Assembly: GCA_015501595.1 (NCBI GenBank)
Contig: JADNRX010000234.1
Span: 23,262-87,261, forward strand
Reading direction: 5' to 3'
DNA length: 64,000 bases
Source of the DNA: Hymenopellis radicata
Taxonomy: Eukaryota; Basidiomycota; Agaricomycetes; Agaricales; Physalacriaceae
Shown piece after piece: positions 10,060 through 20,825 of this stretch; within the stretch, counting starts at the first letter, position 1; each line of letters begins with the position of its first letter. A program made the translations under genes and the position numbers. The notes beneath the pieces are model-generated. The model was not told the DNA's origin, did no database searches, and worked only from the letters and a program-made list of their open reading frames with translations.

Positions 10060-12240
10060 CCGGGCTATGATTGGACGTGACCCTGAACTGAGATAAGCGG
10101 CGCTAACATACCGTTCTTATCGGCAGGAGGGCGACTCCAAACGGTAGCTGGACCCACTGTGCGCCACAAGAATGAGTAGATGTCACTAACAAGAGGAGGA
10201 TTCATGTGGCGGCGAGTCGTCGACGATCCTGAGCGTCGATTCACCATGGATTGGAAGGCGAACATATGCAGATCGAAGCACGCAAGGTCGACGCGTTGTG
10301 GTGGCGCTGCTGACGTGTCTAGCCCCACTAGCAAAGGCTCAGTGAGGGCCAAAAGGAATAAGGTTGATCGCGTGGCAGTCGCGTGTTGGTCGCGTGCCCC
10401 AAACCCTTTTAGCAAGATCCGGCGAATCAGGTCTTCTTCGTCATCCACGAGTACGAACACCGATACGTCTTGTTCTTCTTAGAGAGAGGATGAACAGAAT
10501 GTATGTTTGGCCGTGAACACGAGGTCCGGTGTGGGTAGATAGATCTGCCGCGTCTCGGACGGTAAGTGCCATTTTAAACACTGGAATCGATGCGATAGAG
10601 AACTGCTATGAACGAAGGAGCTCTTCGCAAAGCCACATAATTTCTCTGCGAAGCAGCGAACAAGAATCAGTACAATGTAAGTAACTTGAAGGTTTGTCAC
10701 GCAGCTCACTGGTTGAGGAGTTCACAGCATAAGGTTCTGCAATTACGGGAGCACTAGAGAGTGAGTTCAAGGGGGTAAAGGTTCAGACAGCAGGGATCTG
10801 AAACTACAGAAACACCGCCGGATGAAAAAAAGCATGCCTACGAGATGGTTGAATGGTAGAGAACGCGTACTTCGACCCGAGGGGCATCGTACGTAGCTTT
10901 CAACGGTGCACTCTTCCAATTCGAGTGGTAAAGCTTGATTTACCTGCGGTCGAAGGTGCATTGAACACGGTAAATATCTGCAGGCGCCCACTGCCGTCGG
11001 AACGTCCGAGCACACCGGAAGCTTCGTGAACTTGATGGGTTCTAAGATCTAAGTACTATCACACAAGACCGGGAAAGATGAGGCGTTCCTAACCGCCATA
11101 ACTAAATGAGACCGTCAAGAATGGCCGAACGAACGTAATACCTGATAAAATGGGATTATCAGTATCGTGAGACAAAAGTTGACAGAAAATGACAATTTCG
11201 GCGACTTCGTAGGAACAGAAGCCTGTTGAGAAGGCTCATCCTTCTCAGGGCGAGCGGGTGGATATACCAGAGCAAAGATACCGATCGAAATGGACGACGG
11301 GGAGGACGCCCTAGGCGATAGACGGATCTGCAGAAGAGGAGTACATTCTGTTCTACGATCAGCATTCAAAGTCCCAGCGCTACCTGAAAGCTGTGAAATA
11401 ATACACTCCCATTCAACGTATTAAATTAACTACCGGTCCGCGCGTAAACTCGGACGGAGCACGAGAAGTTGCAATCGGGTAACAGTTCAGCGTTCGTGCT
11501 GTAGAGATAACTATCCACGGGGTGGAGCAGTGAGCCCAGATGCAGAGTCTAGTACTGTTGACAAGTCAAGTTCTTGCCAACCTGAACGATACCATGACCT
11601 ACCAAGGCGGAATTACGATGTCCAAGTAGTCAGTCCCTATCCCGCAGGCTACCACGGGATGCTGTGGTTCCTGTGATAGCGCAAACTCAGGTCTCCACGT
11701 CGTGTTCTTGTCATGGAGGCCGTAAGACGTTATCGCTCAAGATCGCGAAGCTCGGTAAGAATGTAGGCAGAGGCGTTCGCTCCAAGCATGACAATTGCAA
11801 TCTGTATACTATGATAAGCGAGCACAAGCGAGATTGGAATGGAAGGAGGGGCTCCATCAGATATGATGTAGTACGCGGTTCAAATAGCAGTCAGGTGAAG
11901 AAACCCAGTGGAGATTGGTCGACTAAGACTAAGAAGCCCGACTGCGCGCGCATCATACCTCCAAACATAACTGCACCGTTCGTGCCTGCAGTCATATCAG
12001 CACGGGACGACGCGCGGTTCAGAAACACAGAGGAATAGTAGGAAAGCAGCAGACTTCGGTAGATTCGGCGATAGAAGCGAAGAGATTTACAGCTGGACGC
12101 CGATGTGAACGGTATTACACGCTACCATCACCGCTCGACATCAGTGGTGGTGGTCTGGGGTAAGTGGATGCCTCGGAGAGCACGCGGACTTAAGTAGGAG
12201 GCATCGGAAGAAAGGCACCCATCGGCTGTTTCCATTCTTG
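10060..12240 (-). other. Unresolved, possibly decayed multi-exon gene
   Basis: The minus strand shows coding-like fragments without a joinable frame. They are a stretch SSRADMTAGTNGAVMFGGMM near 11950, a stretch with ADRRTECTPLLQIRLSP near 11340, one with RLQIFTVFNAPSTAGKSSF near 10950 and one with RQIYLPTPDLVFTAKHTF near 10510. Stops and frame changes lie between them. Either a gene with many small introns or a relic is possible. No function is assigned. Confidence 0.25.
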
Positions 12241-12537
12241 TGGTTTTCTTTCTTGAGACCGGTTTCCACAACGATTATGTCGTACTACAAGCTGATGATA
12301 GCTCAGCATTATGACTGGGGGGCTACCCACTCAAAGCGCGGGGTTTTAGAAAGGCTTTGGATCCTTTCGGATCCGAAGGGCGAATTGCACACTCGGTGTT
12401 CGGTACGGTATGGTATGAACACGAGGTACAATACGCCTAGGTTCAGCCTATCATGTGAGGAAAGAAGCCGCCACAACCAAACAATATCGACACTCACCAA
12501 ATGGCAGCAATCTCTGAAGGGAACCTGTGTCAGTGTA
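12241..12537. other. Nothing recognised
   Basis: No coding or repeat signal apart from a small hairpin around 12360 (GGATCC arms). Confidence 0.4.
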
Positions 12538-12787
12538 CGAATGTACTGAAGATGAGGAAGAAGCGAGCTGCGAGAGAGTGGGAAAATTCTGAGGCGACGT
12601 TGATGGCGTACATGATGTGGTTTAAAATTGAGAAGCAATTTACCCCTTCCAGCCTTTATGACTTTTCAACACGAGAAAGAAGCCTCCGAGCAAGCAAATC
12701 TGAGGGGCGGCAGAAATACTCGCATATCGACTCGAAATCAGCCCAGAGGCCGCTGCGCGCATGTTCAAAGAACAGTTTAGCTAGTTC
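12538..12787 (-). repeat. Right arm of the 0.25 kb inverted repeat
   Basis: This is the inverted counterpart of 1-248. It ends within seven bases of the stop codon of the F-box-like pseudogene to its right, so the repeat edge coincides with that gene's 3' end. Confidence 0.8.
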
Positions 12788-13829
12788 CTATATAAAGTGA
12801 GCAAGTCAACACATTGAGATGAAGAGAAACGCAGACGTGTATTGCGCTCATCGTATTTTTTAAGCCGGTTTGCGACGCACTTCTGTGCAAGATCCCAAGT
12901 ATCCTCGCCCCTCCACCTCCCCCATTCAGAATCGAAGGCATGCGGCTCCTCAAAGGCCTGTAGGCTACGAATCTGGCGGCGCGGACAAAAGTCATGAGAG
13001 ACCACCACGAATCGATCCGAAGCCTCGGAAATGGCGTCTAATTGATTCTCAAGCACACGGTCCTTGTCCCGGGAATAGGGGAGCCCAATCGCCATGACCA
13101 TAGTGAACGTCGCGACAGTGGCTGGCAATTGCGACATGAGGGATGGCACGATCACGGAGAAAAGCTCGCCGTCGTCGAAGAAGTGCGCGCTTACCGCATA
13201 ACCAGAAAGGCTCATATGCGCAAGATTGGGACACCACGCAAAGACCTCCAGCCACGGAATATCTTTTATGTCCTGGTTGTTTTCGCAGTCCAAATTCAGG
13301 TGCGTTAGAGATTCCGGGAGAATCTTGACCCAGTCCAGTATAGCGTGCCAGCTGTGATTGGTTATATCGAGGGACATATGAGTCGGACGTAGGCGGCCAC
13401 TATTGCGAGTAAACCGATGCAACTCCAAGTCATGGTCAATGAGCCACACAGCCAGACGCTGCACGCCATTACACACTTCCAAGATAGCTCTCGCCCACGG
13501 CCAAATGGCAGCGATCGGATGGTCTGGACATTTAAGCATGCCGGTGCTACGATCCCCAAGGCAAAGAACCTTGACGGCGCGCGAGAAGAACGCATTGTCG
13601 TTGCGGGAAATTATTGATTCATGGAATGCTGCAAGCTTCGAGCCCGTGCAAATAACGACGGAGTTATGTAAGATGGGTCAATCCTACAACACAAGTTAGG
13701 AATATAAGGAAGTCATTCAAACACTCACCATTGTCGGACGACATTAGAGACAAGAACGAGACGATACGCAGTTGCCCCATCCTCTCAAGCAGCTGTTTCG
13801 AAAATTAAACGCGCAATGTCAATGGGCAT
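12781..13829 (-). pseudogene. F-box/LRR-like protein, broken
   Basis: The N-terminus MPIDIARLIFETAA is the usual start of the agaricomycete F-box-like family (normally L-P-x-D/E-I..L-I-F). It is followed by an in-frame TGA, then EDGATAYRLVLVSN and an intron. The next exon needs a one-base shift to read HNSVVICTGSKLAAFHESII. After that a 252-residue frame is open to the stop at 12781, with leucine-rich segments such as LPESLTHLNLDC and CPNLAHMSLSG. Family members are thought to be SCF ubiquitin-ligase adaptors. With one nonsense codon and one frameshift near the 5' end, this copy is probably dead. Confidence 0.6.
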
Positions 13830-14019
13830 ATCCGGAAGCGGTGAAAGTCGAAGGTAAATCATCGGGATGGGTGATGGTGGTTGCTAAATAAGTGAGCTCG
13901 GCATCTTCCGGTCCTGCAAGGCATAACAAACATTCAAGCCTCTTGCCCTTTGCATTCATTTTACTGAATGTGATTATAGATTTATAGTACATATCATATC
14001 TTGCCACAGGAAAACCACA
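13830..14019. other. Short intergenic stretch
   Basis: Nothing recognised. It lies between the F-box-like relic and the start of the EngB relic. Confidence 0.4.
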
Positions 14020-14640
14020 TCCAAGTCGCGCGGCCGACAGATCACTCCAAAAGCAGCGATGCTCCCACGCTCCTTTTTGGTATGCGACCATGCTTCGTCG
14101 TGCACCAAACGCGTCGCCACGTATACGCGCCTACCCTAAAGAAAGACACGGCCGAATCCATTTTTATGCATGCAAAACCGAGTTCGCGGCTGCCACCTCC
14201 ATCGCAGAGGGAAGCAAGTTATCTCATTTGAACGTTCTGCCAGAGGTTATCATTGCAACTTGAAGTGCGTACAGCACGTAAAGGACCGGCGGTGTCTGAA
14301 AACCAAAAAGGGCGCGGTAATTCCGGAAAATCGCCCTCTTCATTGCCGTACTAGAAAGGACCGATTTGCTGTATAACCCTTCCATACCCGTTCGTTTCCT
14401 CTTTTATCTTTTCCATCTACTGCTGATTTTTCCATAGGAACTCATGGGTTAGCTAAACTGCTTCCGCGTTGGCTCAAGGGGGATGGGAACGTCCTCTTTG
14501 GTGGTCGCTCTGGGATACGGACGGTGAAGACGCACCGAATGGGGGGACCTTTTCGAGGAGTACATGTTGACGCGGCCACGGCTCCGCCGCATCTACATTA
14601 CCTTTAATGGCCAGCGCGACCAACCAGGACGACGAGCCAG

Positions 14641-16344
14641 GCCATAAGGCTAATTCCGTACATGATCCCCTGCTAATTAGAACCCTACCGTTCATACAAG
14701 ACTCCTTCTAATTAGCAGTCCACCTCAAGCAGAGGAAATCATGCATGGCCCACAAAGGTCATGCATGATTCAGCGTAGCATTCAAAATCTCCCGCGCCCT
14801 TCCAAATTGGGCAGGGTTTCGCGTTCTGAAAGCGACCGTTGCCCACAGCGGAATGGGGGCGCTCCAGATCGACTTCGCGATCTCGAATCTCGATACGCTT
14901 TGATAATCAGTGTGCCTGCCGACGATGACGCACCACTAGGCACTGGTGATGGGTGCATCGGGCCTACATTGCTATATTGTCAATAAACGACAGAACACAT
15001 ATGTAAAAAAGCTCGTCGAGGACAGTGATACAGTCACAGCACAGTGACCTCACTAAGAGAGTCATGGTAGAGCACGGTCGGCGGTCGGGGGATAATGGTT
15101 GGAATGGATGGCCCGATCAGCGATGCCGACATAGAGCGCGCTTGAGGTGCTCGGGTGTGTTGATGGTGCTGAGGGTGACTGCTACAGGAGGCAGGTTGTA
15201 GTTCCTGGATCACAACACGACAGCATAACCATGGGCAGGGCTTGTAGAGTGAAAATATTCAAGTTTTGTAGGGTATCCGCCGCATTGTTGAATATCATAT
15301 TGAATCTGAGCCCAAGATAGGCCCGGGTGCCTTCAGAATGGTTAGAAGGACGAGTATGAACTAGTTGAGAATGATCCCAAAAAAATTCGAGGGAACTCAC
15401 TCTCACGATGCTTATACATGGAGGTTACAGTTAGAGTACTCAAGCACCTTTCGATCAGAATGATGATTTCGTCGGACAGAAACTCAAACTCGCCTCTCCC
15501 GACCGTTCTGACATTCCGGAAGCAGTAGAATGCAATTTAGCATGTCCCTGCTTCATATTCCAGCACCATTAGCGAACATCTGGATGTTTGAGTATGTTGT
15601 TCAGGGTTCCGAAGGTTGACAAGGCTCAAACAGCTTCTGCAATTGACCAGAGCCTCCATATCTTGATCTGGAGCACAAGAAGTGTCAAATACATGGTACA
15701 TTTTGAACCCATGCAGTTTCATCACAACCGTTCCGGCCTGAAGGAGGATAATTCGCAAAAATGCACGGTGCTACACATACCCGGCATTCGGACCGAACAT
15801 CCAACGAGGCTCGGACAGTGCCGAGCGGAGTTCTTACAAGCTGTACAGTCGCGGAATCAGACGCGGATCAGCTTGGTGGCTCTTGTTCCACGTGCCCGCT
15901 ATGATTTAACACCGGGCGGTGGGCGATTCCACTGGGGACCCAGCACCTGCCCAGCACTCGCGTATCTGGATATGACTCATCATGTAGATAGTCTGTCTAC
16001 TCATCTCCTGTACCATTTGTAGAGTGGCTATATGTTGGCTTTTATTGCGCCACAATTCCTCCAGGGAATTATTGCCACCGAGGAACGATTGTCGATCATG
16101 ATCGCACCGAAATAAAACCCACGTTTCTCTCTCGTGATTTGAATTTGACAGAGCCAGATATAGCGAGGAGGCGGGACTACCACGAGTCAAGGCGGGCATA
16201 GATCATGCATGACCATCGTAGGTCATGGCCACAGCACTCAAGTCATGTACAACTCCATATTCCCCTTCTAATTAGCGGCGGTCTTGTATGAACGGGGAGG
16301 TTGTAATAAGAAGGGATCATGTACAACTAGGCTCTTATCGGGTG
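14641..16344. mobile_element. TIR element (MULE-like by target duplication), 1.7 kb
   Basis: The outer ends are inverted repeats sharing GTACATGATCCC, CCGTTCATACAAGAC and CTAATTAG motifs. Inner inverted matches around TCATGCATGA lie about 110 bp from the left end and 140 bp from the right end. The flanks carry GACGAGCCAG (14631-14640) and GACGAGCAG (16345-16353), and the interrupted gene has this site only once. An 8-10 bp duplication is typical of Mutator-like elements. No transposase was recognised inside, so it is non-autonomous. It carries host-like sequence (next entry). Confidence 0.75.
15182..16199 (-). pseudogene. Leucine-rich gene debris carried inside the TIR element
   Basis: Minus-strand fragments such as NNAADTLQNLNIFTLQALP and MEALVNCRSCLSLVNLRNP have the leucine spacing of the F-box/LRR-like family, but stops separate them. 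They could be a captured gene fragment, as in Pack-MULEs. The similarity is weak and was judged by eye only. Confidence 0.25.
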
Positions 16345-16580
16345 GACGAGCAGCTGCTCCGGCTTCTTTCTGAAAACATCGTCTCCTCAGATCTGAAGGG
16401 TAGTGGTAGTAAGTATACGATGCAGGATGTTATGTACCAATAACAAAGCCGACGAGCTCACCAGACTGAAGAGCCCTCAAGGCAGTGTGGAGCCGTCGAG
16501 AAAGCAGATCTGGAAGCGGTGCCGCTGTGTCCCCACCGAGTGCAAATATGGTCCTGCCCTTTGGCATCGAGGAGCTCATG

Positions 16581-17593
16581 TTTTGATCTTGGTGCAGAAG
16601 CTTGTCGTCCTCCCCTCCTCGATTGTTGAACCTTCCTGCATTGGCGACGGCAAGCTTCGTTTCGTCTAGACCAATCGTTGATGAGCTAATCTTGCCCTAG
16701 GAAGTTTCTGAATCACTAGAATGTCAACCGGGATTTGGGTCACATGAGTTCACTCTATCACTGTTGTTCTCGTCAACGTCGGACGCGAACGTGGTTTTTT
16801 CAGGTGACGTACTTGCGCAGGAATTGCACCCGACCATTCCTTATTACGAATCGCCAGGCTTCTTTCCTCACAAGTACCCATGTACATACCGAAGTTCTAT
16901 TATCTTACTCGACTTCAGCATCGTATTTCATTGGTCTAGGAATGTGTTGACCCTTTCTGACGCTGGAATTGGGTCGCAGGTTTACTCGGACATGCCACAC
17001 AGCTATCCAACTCACAGCTATCGATATACGCGCGCGCTCTTCGGGTTCATGCGCAGCGTACTTGCTGTGTATATCGCGTCATCCCTTGGAATCGACCCTA
17101 GGTTTCTATTGGCATCTTTGTTTTGGCGCCTGTGTTGGACTTGGGCGCTTGAGCTATTGAATGTCCAACCTGAACCAATATATTCCGATAGCTGTCAAAG
17201 CTGTTCAGATGCAGTTCCTTACACTCCATAGCGATGTTATTGTTGGATAATTGGCATGCATTGAGCGTTTCCGACCCCATTGTATCATGGCGTTTTGGCC
17301 CGAAGACTTCCAGAGATGCCTTCACAGCCATCTTTCCATTCCAGGCTAGCTGTCTATTTGCGGCTCCTATGTGAGCTCCCAAACTGCTGTCGTCCTAACA
17401 TCATCTTAATGACGTCCCAATGCGATTGCTGTGCCTCCCTGGGAAGGTCATACTTGTGGCGTATCCATACGTTGAATCATCTTCAGATGACGAGATCCAT
17501 TCATCTACAGCAAGATGCATACTTGGATGTCGACGCTGCTAAAGTGCGAGCGATACAGCTATCCATTCTGACAGCTCGATATTTAAGTCCTTC
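16581..17593. other. About 1 kb without a convincing gene
   Basis: A plus-strand frame at 16764-17231 is open for 155 codons but starts at TTG, and neither it nor the minus-strand frame at 17098-17382 shows a family pattern. The region may hold 5' exons of the gene at 17594. Confidence 0.35.
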
Positions 17594-18277
17594 ATGGCCT
17601 CACCTTTCCGACACCCATCCTTTATCATGTGCGCTTCGAGGAAAGCCGTCTCATACGCCGGTTCCTCTCATACGTTTGTCTACGACGATCAGAGTTCATC
17701 CTCGCCTATGTCAGGGCGCACAACTCATTCCAGCGCACCCCCGCTCAGAGCTGCATCCACGATGCCGCCTACCCCGCGTCCTGCAACCATCGCGCTTCCA
17801 GCAATCAACAGCTCAATTCGAGCTTCATCGCTTCTGACGCCTAACGCGCCAGGCGCCATACGCGTCGATCTCTCCACCAAGCTCGACTCGTTTATTCACC
17901 GCACCTCCCACGAACCCGCTACGACCGATCCTGATCTCCAGCGCATGGTGCTCGGGTTCAAAGACCTGATGTGGCGGATCGAAGTCGCTGCCCAGCCGGG
18001 AGCGAGATCGATTACCGTGCAGGATGTCGTTCGCGAGGTGTACAGTACTCTTCGAACAAGGCTCGAGGCTGCAGAGGTGAAGACTCTGAGAGAAGAGCAG
18101 AAGGCGGGCCTGGAGGAGGCGAAGAGGAGGAGGTTGGCTAGGTGGTCAGAAGATGACAAGCCCGGGCCCAGGCGTGTGGACGTACTGCATCGCAGGACGT
18201 TGTTTGTTGGGATCAAGCCGGAAGCTGATGGGTCCACGAGCGATTGGACGATTTGTTTGGAAGATGCTGCCGAGTAG
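17594..18277 (+). CDS. DUF6699-like conserved basidiomycete protein
   Basis: One open frame of 227 codons. The first 75 residues are serine/proline/threonine-rich and probably disordered. From about residue 72 the sequence INSSIRASSLLTPNAPGAIR followed by VDLS has the strand pattern I associate with the N-terminal edge of the DUF6699 domain found in many basidiomycete proteins. The C-terminal half is charged and helical (LRTRLEAAEVKTLREEQKAG), so it may form a short coiled coil. The function of the family is unknown. The ATG used is the first in frame, but an upstream exon is possible. Confidence 0.55.
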   Translation: MASPFRHPSFIMCASRKAVSYAGSSHTFVYDDQSSSSPMSGRTTHSSAPPLRAASTMPPTPRPATIALPAINSSIRASSLLTPNAPGAIRVDLSTKLDSFIHRTSHEPATTDPDLQRMVLGFKDLMWRIEVAAQPGARSITVQDVVREVYSTLRTRLEAAEVKTLREEQKAGLEEAKRRRLARWSEDDKPGPRRVDVLHRRTLFVGIKPEADGSTSDWTICLEDAAE

Positions 18278-18465
18278 CTTGGAGAGAGCCATTTCTTTGT
18301 TTCCAAGGCATATATATCCTACTCTGCACCATGGTTCCGACCATGATCTCGAATAATTCATTTCCTTTATAAGCTGTGTATTGATTCTTGAAGTAATAAG
18401 TCTCTGCGCCACACTTGATACTGGATAAAATAACGATTGATAATCAAGGGACAGATCAATGAATA

Positions 18466-19227
18466 TCAAGTTGTTCTACGGCGGTTGGTAAATGGTTTGA
18501 CAGTTTCATCTGTATCATCGTCTCGCCTGCGCTTCGGCAGAGGACAGGCGCGACCTCTCCACGGTCTCTTATCCCAGAATACGTCTTCTAGTTCTACCGC
18601 CGAGGGTCTTCTAAAGGGATAACCTCCGCACGACGAACTGACACGTTGAGGCGCACCCTGTTGGGCGACGACCTTCCTGAATGCCACCGTCTCCGTCTCG
18701 TCGTGATCTTGAGTAAACTCAACCAGGGAATTGCCTGAAACTACGACGTTAACGAAGGCGAGAAATTAGAGAGAGCAGGTGCATGCCTTCAGTGACTGAA
18801 TTCGCACGTTTCGCAAATTCGGACATGTCCTTAGCAGTGTGCGCGTACATTTGGGACTCCTCGTAACTTGTAGTCTCGTAGCGGGAAGCCACGCCATTGA
18901 GGTCTGCTGTGACGGCCACAGTGCGCCCTGGATTCGGGGCTCCAAGTCTGTCACCAACGATAAGAAAAGTGATAGTTAGTAGACCTGCAGAACTACGTAC
19001 CCATCGTTTGTTTCTCCAATATGTAGTCGATTTATTTCGTCGGCAAGCGTCGCAGTAGTCTCTTCGCTATCTGACCAGGACTCGGGGGCGCCCATATCCG
19101 CAAGGTCGTGCCTAAGCCAGGCTGCGACAAAAGCGAGATCGTTGACAACTTCTTCAAGGTCAAGGACAGCATGCGCCAACCTGACATGTTGGACGAGACT
19201 GATAGGCGGTAGTTCGAGAGACGGCAT
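18466..19227 (-). CDS. Unknown basic-tailed protein with a GC-AG intron
   Basis: Not recognised. Three exons join in frame. Exon 1 (19227 to about 19000) starts MPSLELPPISLVQHVRLAHA and is helical and acidic. Exon 2 includes GRTVAVTADLNGVASRYETT. Exon 3 (about 18727-18466) ends in an arginine/lysine-rich tail, LPKRRRDDDTDETVKPFTNR, that could be a nuclear localisation signal. The intron before exon 3 needs a GC donor (AAG/GCATGC) and an ordinary AG acceptor; no GT donor keeps the frame. It faces away from the gene at 19.9-20.7 kb, so the two may share a promoter region. No homeodomain was found. Confidence 0.5.
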
Positions 19228-19873
19228 GGTGAAAGTGGATGGAAGGACGTATAGCTGACAAGTGGCGGGTTAAGAGGAAGACTTTGACTAGTGGCACCTT
19301 GAAAAGTCATTCTTTGTTCACTGTCCAGCGTCGGGTGTTTCGTGATACATTGCTGCGCGCGCGACAAATTAGACAAAGGAAGCCATGCGCGTCAGAACAA
19401 CTCTCTCCATTGGCGGTCGTGTATATGGATCGTGTTGTTCCGAAAGCGGAAGGAAGAAAGGAGCGGAAACTGCCGAGTCGCCTTGCCCACACCCACCTCC
19501 TTCAAAAATTTCTGCTTCCTTTGTATTCAGAAACAACGCGGACGCCTTTGACGAATGCATGGTTCATTGTATTTTACAGACCTTGCGCGGCCTAACGCAC
19601 ATTTTCCTTATTCAAATCACACCGACTGCCAACTTGGATCCTGACCCATACTACTTTGTCGGCGATGGATCAAGCTCAAAGAGTCAAAGCTGACTCGTTT
19701 ATGCGCCGCACCTTGCATGTGATCTTGGATCGTGGCGCGGTCTAATGTCTCACTAGTCTCACTTTTCCTCTCTCGTCATCTGGACGCGTTTACACTATCA
19801 CACCCATGTCTCTCTCTTCATCTTATGAGGACTTGTGGGATCAGATGTTGACCTGAATGAGGTGCTGTGTATC

Positions 19874-20683
19874 TGCTCTCAGATGGATTGCCTTCTCCAA
19901 GAGAAATATGGCGATGGTAAGAGATTCTGGTTAACGTTCTCAATCAAGGTTACTCACGAGCGAGTCAACTTCAAAAGCTCCCTCCGGAGCTAGTGACACG
20001 GACATGGAACTCCATTCCGACTTTCTGAAGGAATACACTTCACTCGGGCTCGAGGCCGACACAATGGTCGACAGGTTCCTTCCTTCCCTGTTCCTCGCAT
20101 GTAGTCCTAATCATTCCGCCAAACAGAATGACATATGCTTTCGAAGAATGCTGCTCATTCCTGCGATGGGCTCGTTCAGATCCAGACGTCACTCTGGAGA
20201 CTTATCTGGGAGAGTACAGACACATAATTTGCAGGCTTGACTCTGCAACGGTATGCCAGCCATATCAGTCTTGGGAAACTTCCTTGAACGTCTAGAATTC
20301 CGTCATGGATGAATGCTTTGCGCACTCATGCGCGCAACGACTAGCCGACATTGCCCAGGAGCCAAGACGCCTAATTCGCGTAAGCCACGCACTAATAAGG
20401 AAGATGCGCATATCCTGCCTGGGGATAACAAAGAAAGCCCGGAACTCGCCATGTCTGCCTGTCTTGTCTGGAACGCCAACAGCGAGTACTAAAGACATTC
20501 GTGGACGAGTGGAGGACCATTTCGCGCATCAGGAATACCATTGAGATCGCTTTCAGTCTAATCGAAGAGCGGCAAGCGGCCTTTCGCGAGATAACGGATA
20601 TGATGCGCGCGGCACTCGCCTTCTTGCGAGATTTGGAAGTAGCGGAGGAGCAAGCAATGCTAGTCTTACTGGAGTTTTTGTAA
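19874..20683 (+). CDS. Unknown multi-exon protein, divergent from the gene at 18.5-19.2 kb
   Basis: Coding-like exons are seen but the full model is uncertain. One near 19883 starts MDCLLQEKYGD, with a GTAAGA donor at 19916. One around 20125-20245 reads EECCSFLRWARSDPDVTLET followed by YLGEYRHIICRLD. The last exon, ending at 20683, contains VDEWRTISRIRNTIEIAFSL and a leucine/alanine-rich helix to the stop. The product looks mostly helical. No known domain is recognised. A mating-type homeodomain gene was considered because of the divergent arrangement, but no WFxNxR motif exists. Confidence 0.35.
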
Positions 20684-20747
20684 TATGGTGCGGCCAGTCC
20701 TATGCTACATTATCATGATTATGCTTACTTTGTATGAAATTTATGGT

Positions 20748-20825
20748 TGACGGGAGTATCACGCTGATGGCCGCTGATGGCCCATCATCCGGCAGGTCAG
20801 GACCTCGGAAACCAATTGCCATAAT
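20748..20825 (-). repeat. Dispersed repeat, copy A
   Basis: The reverse strand contains two blocks. One, CGAGGTCCTGACCTGCCGG, recurs at 26992. The other, CCATCAGCGGCCATCAGCGT, recurs at 36118 together with the following GATACTCCCGTCAACCAT. Copy A holds both blocks joined, so it is the fullest copy in the window and may be a short MITE or a transposon end. Confidence 0.7.

Larger units (their letters stand above)
14020..16580 (+). pseudogene. Second EngB-type GTPase copy, dead and split by an insertion
   Basis: It aligns with the minus-strand gene at 4063-4930 in all three exons and in the introns, so it arose by DNA duplication. A start ATG at about 14089 opens MLRRAPNASPRIRAYPKE, and the P-loop region reads GRGNSGK near 14310. 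The frame is then lost. The homologous segment stops at 14640 and resumes at 16345 with QLLRLLSENIVSSD and a decayed TKADELT region. The 1704 bp between is a separate TIR element. Frameshifts and missing motifs mean no functional GTPase can be made. Confidence 0.8.

Noticed and set aside
10480..11400. Possible velvet-domain regulator on the minus strand
   Set aside because: Three short stretches (ADRRT..TPLLQIRLSP, IFTVFNAPSTAG, IYLPTPDLVFTAKHTF) fall in the order expected of a velvet protein, but each match is weak and they cannot be joined in frame.
16764..17231. 155-codon plus-strand ORF
   Set aside because: It begins at TTG, has no recognisable domain, and the opposite strand is equally open for part of it.
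18466..20683. Mating-type homeodomain locus
   Set aside because: The divergent layout fits, but no WFxNxR homeodomain helix exists in any frame.
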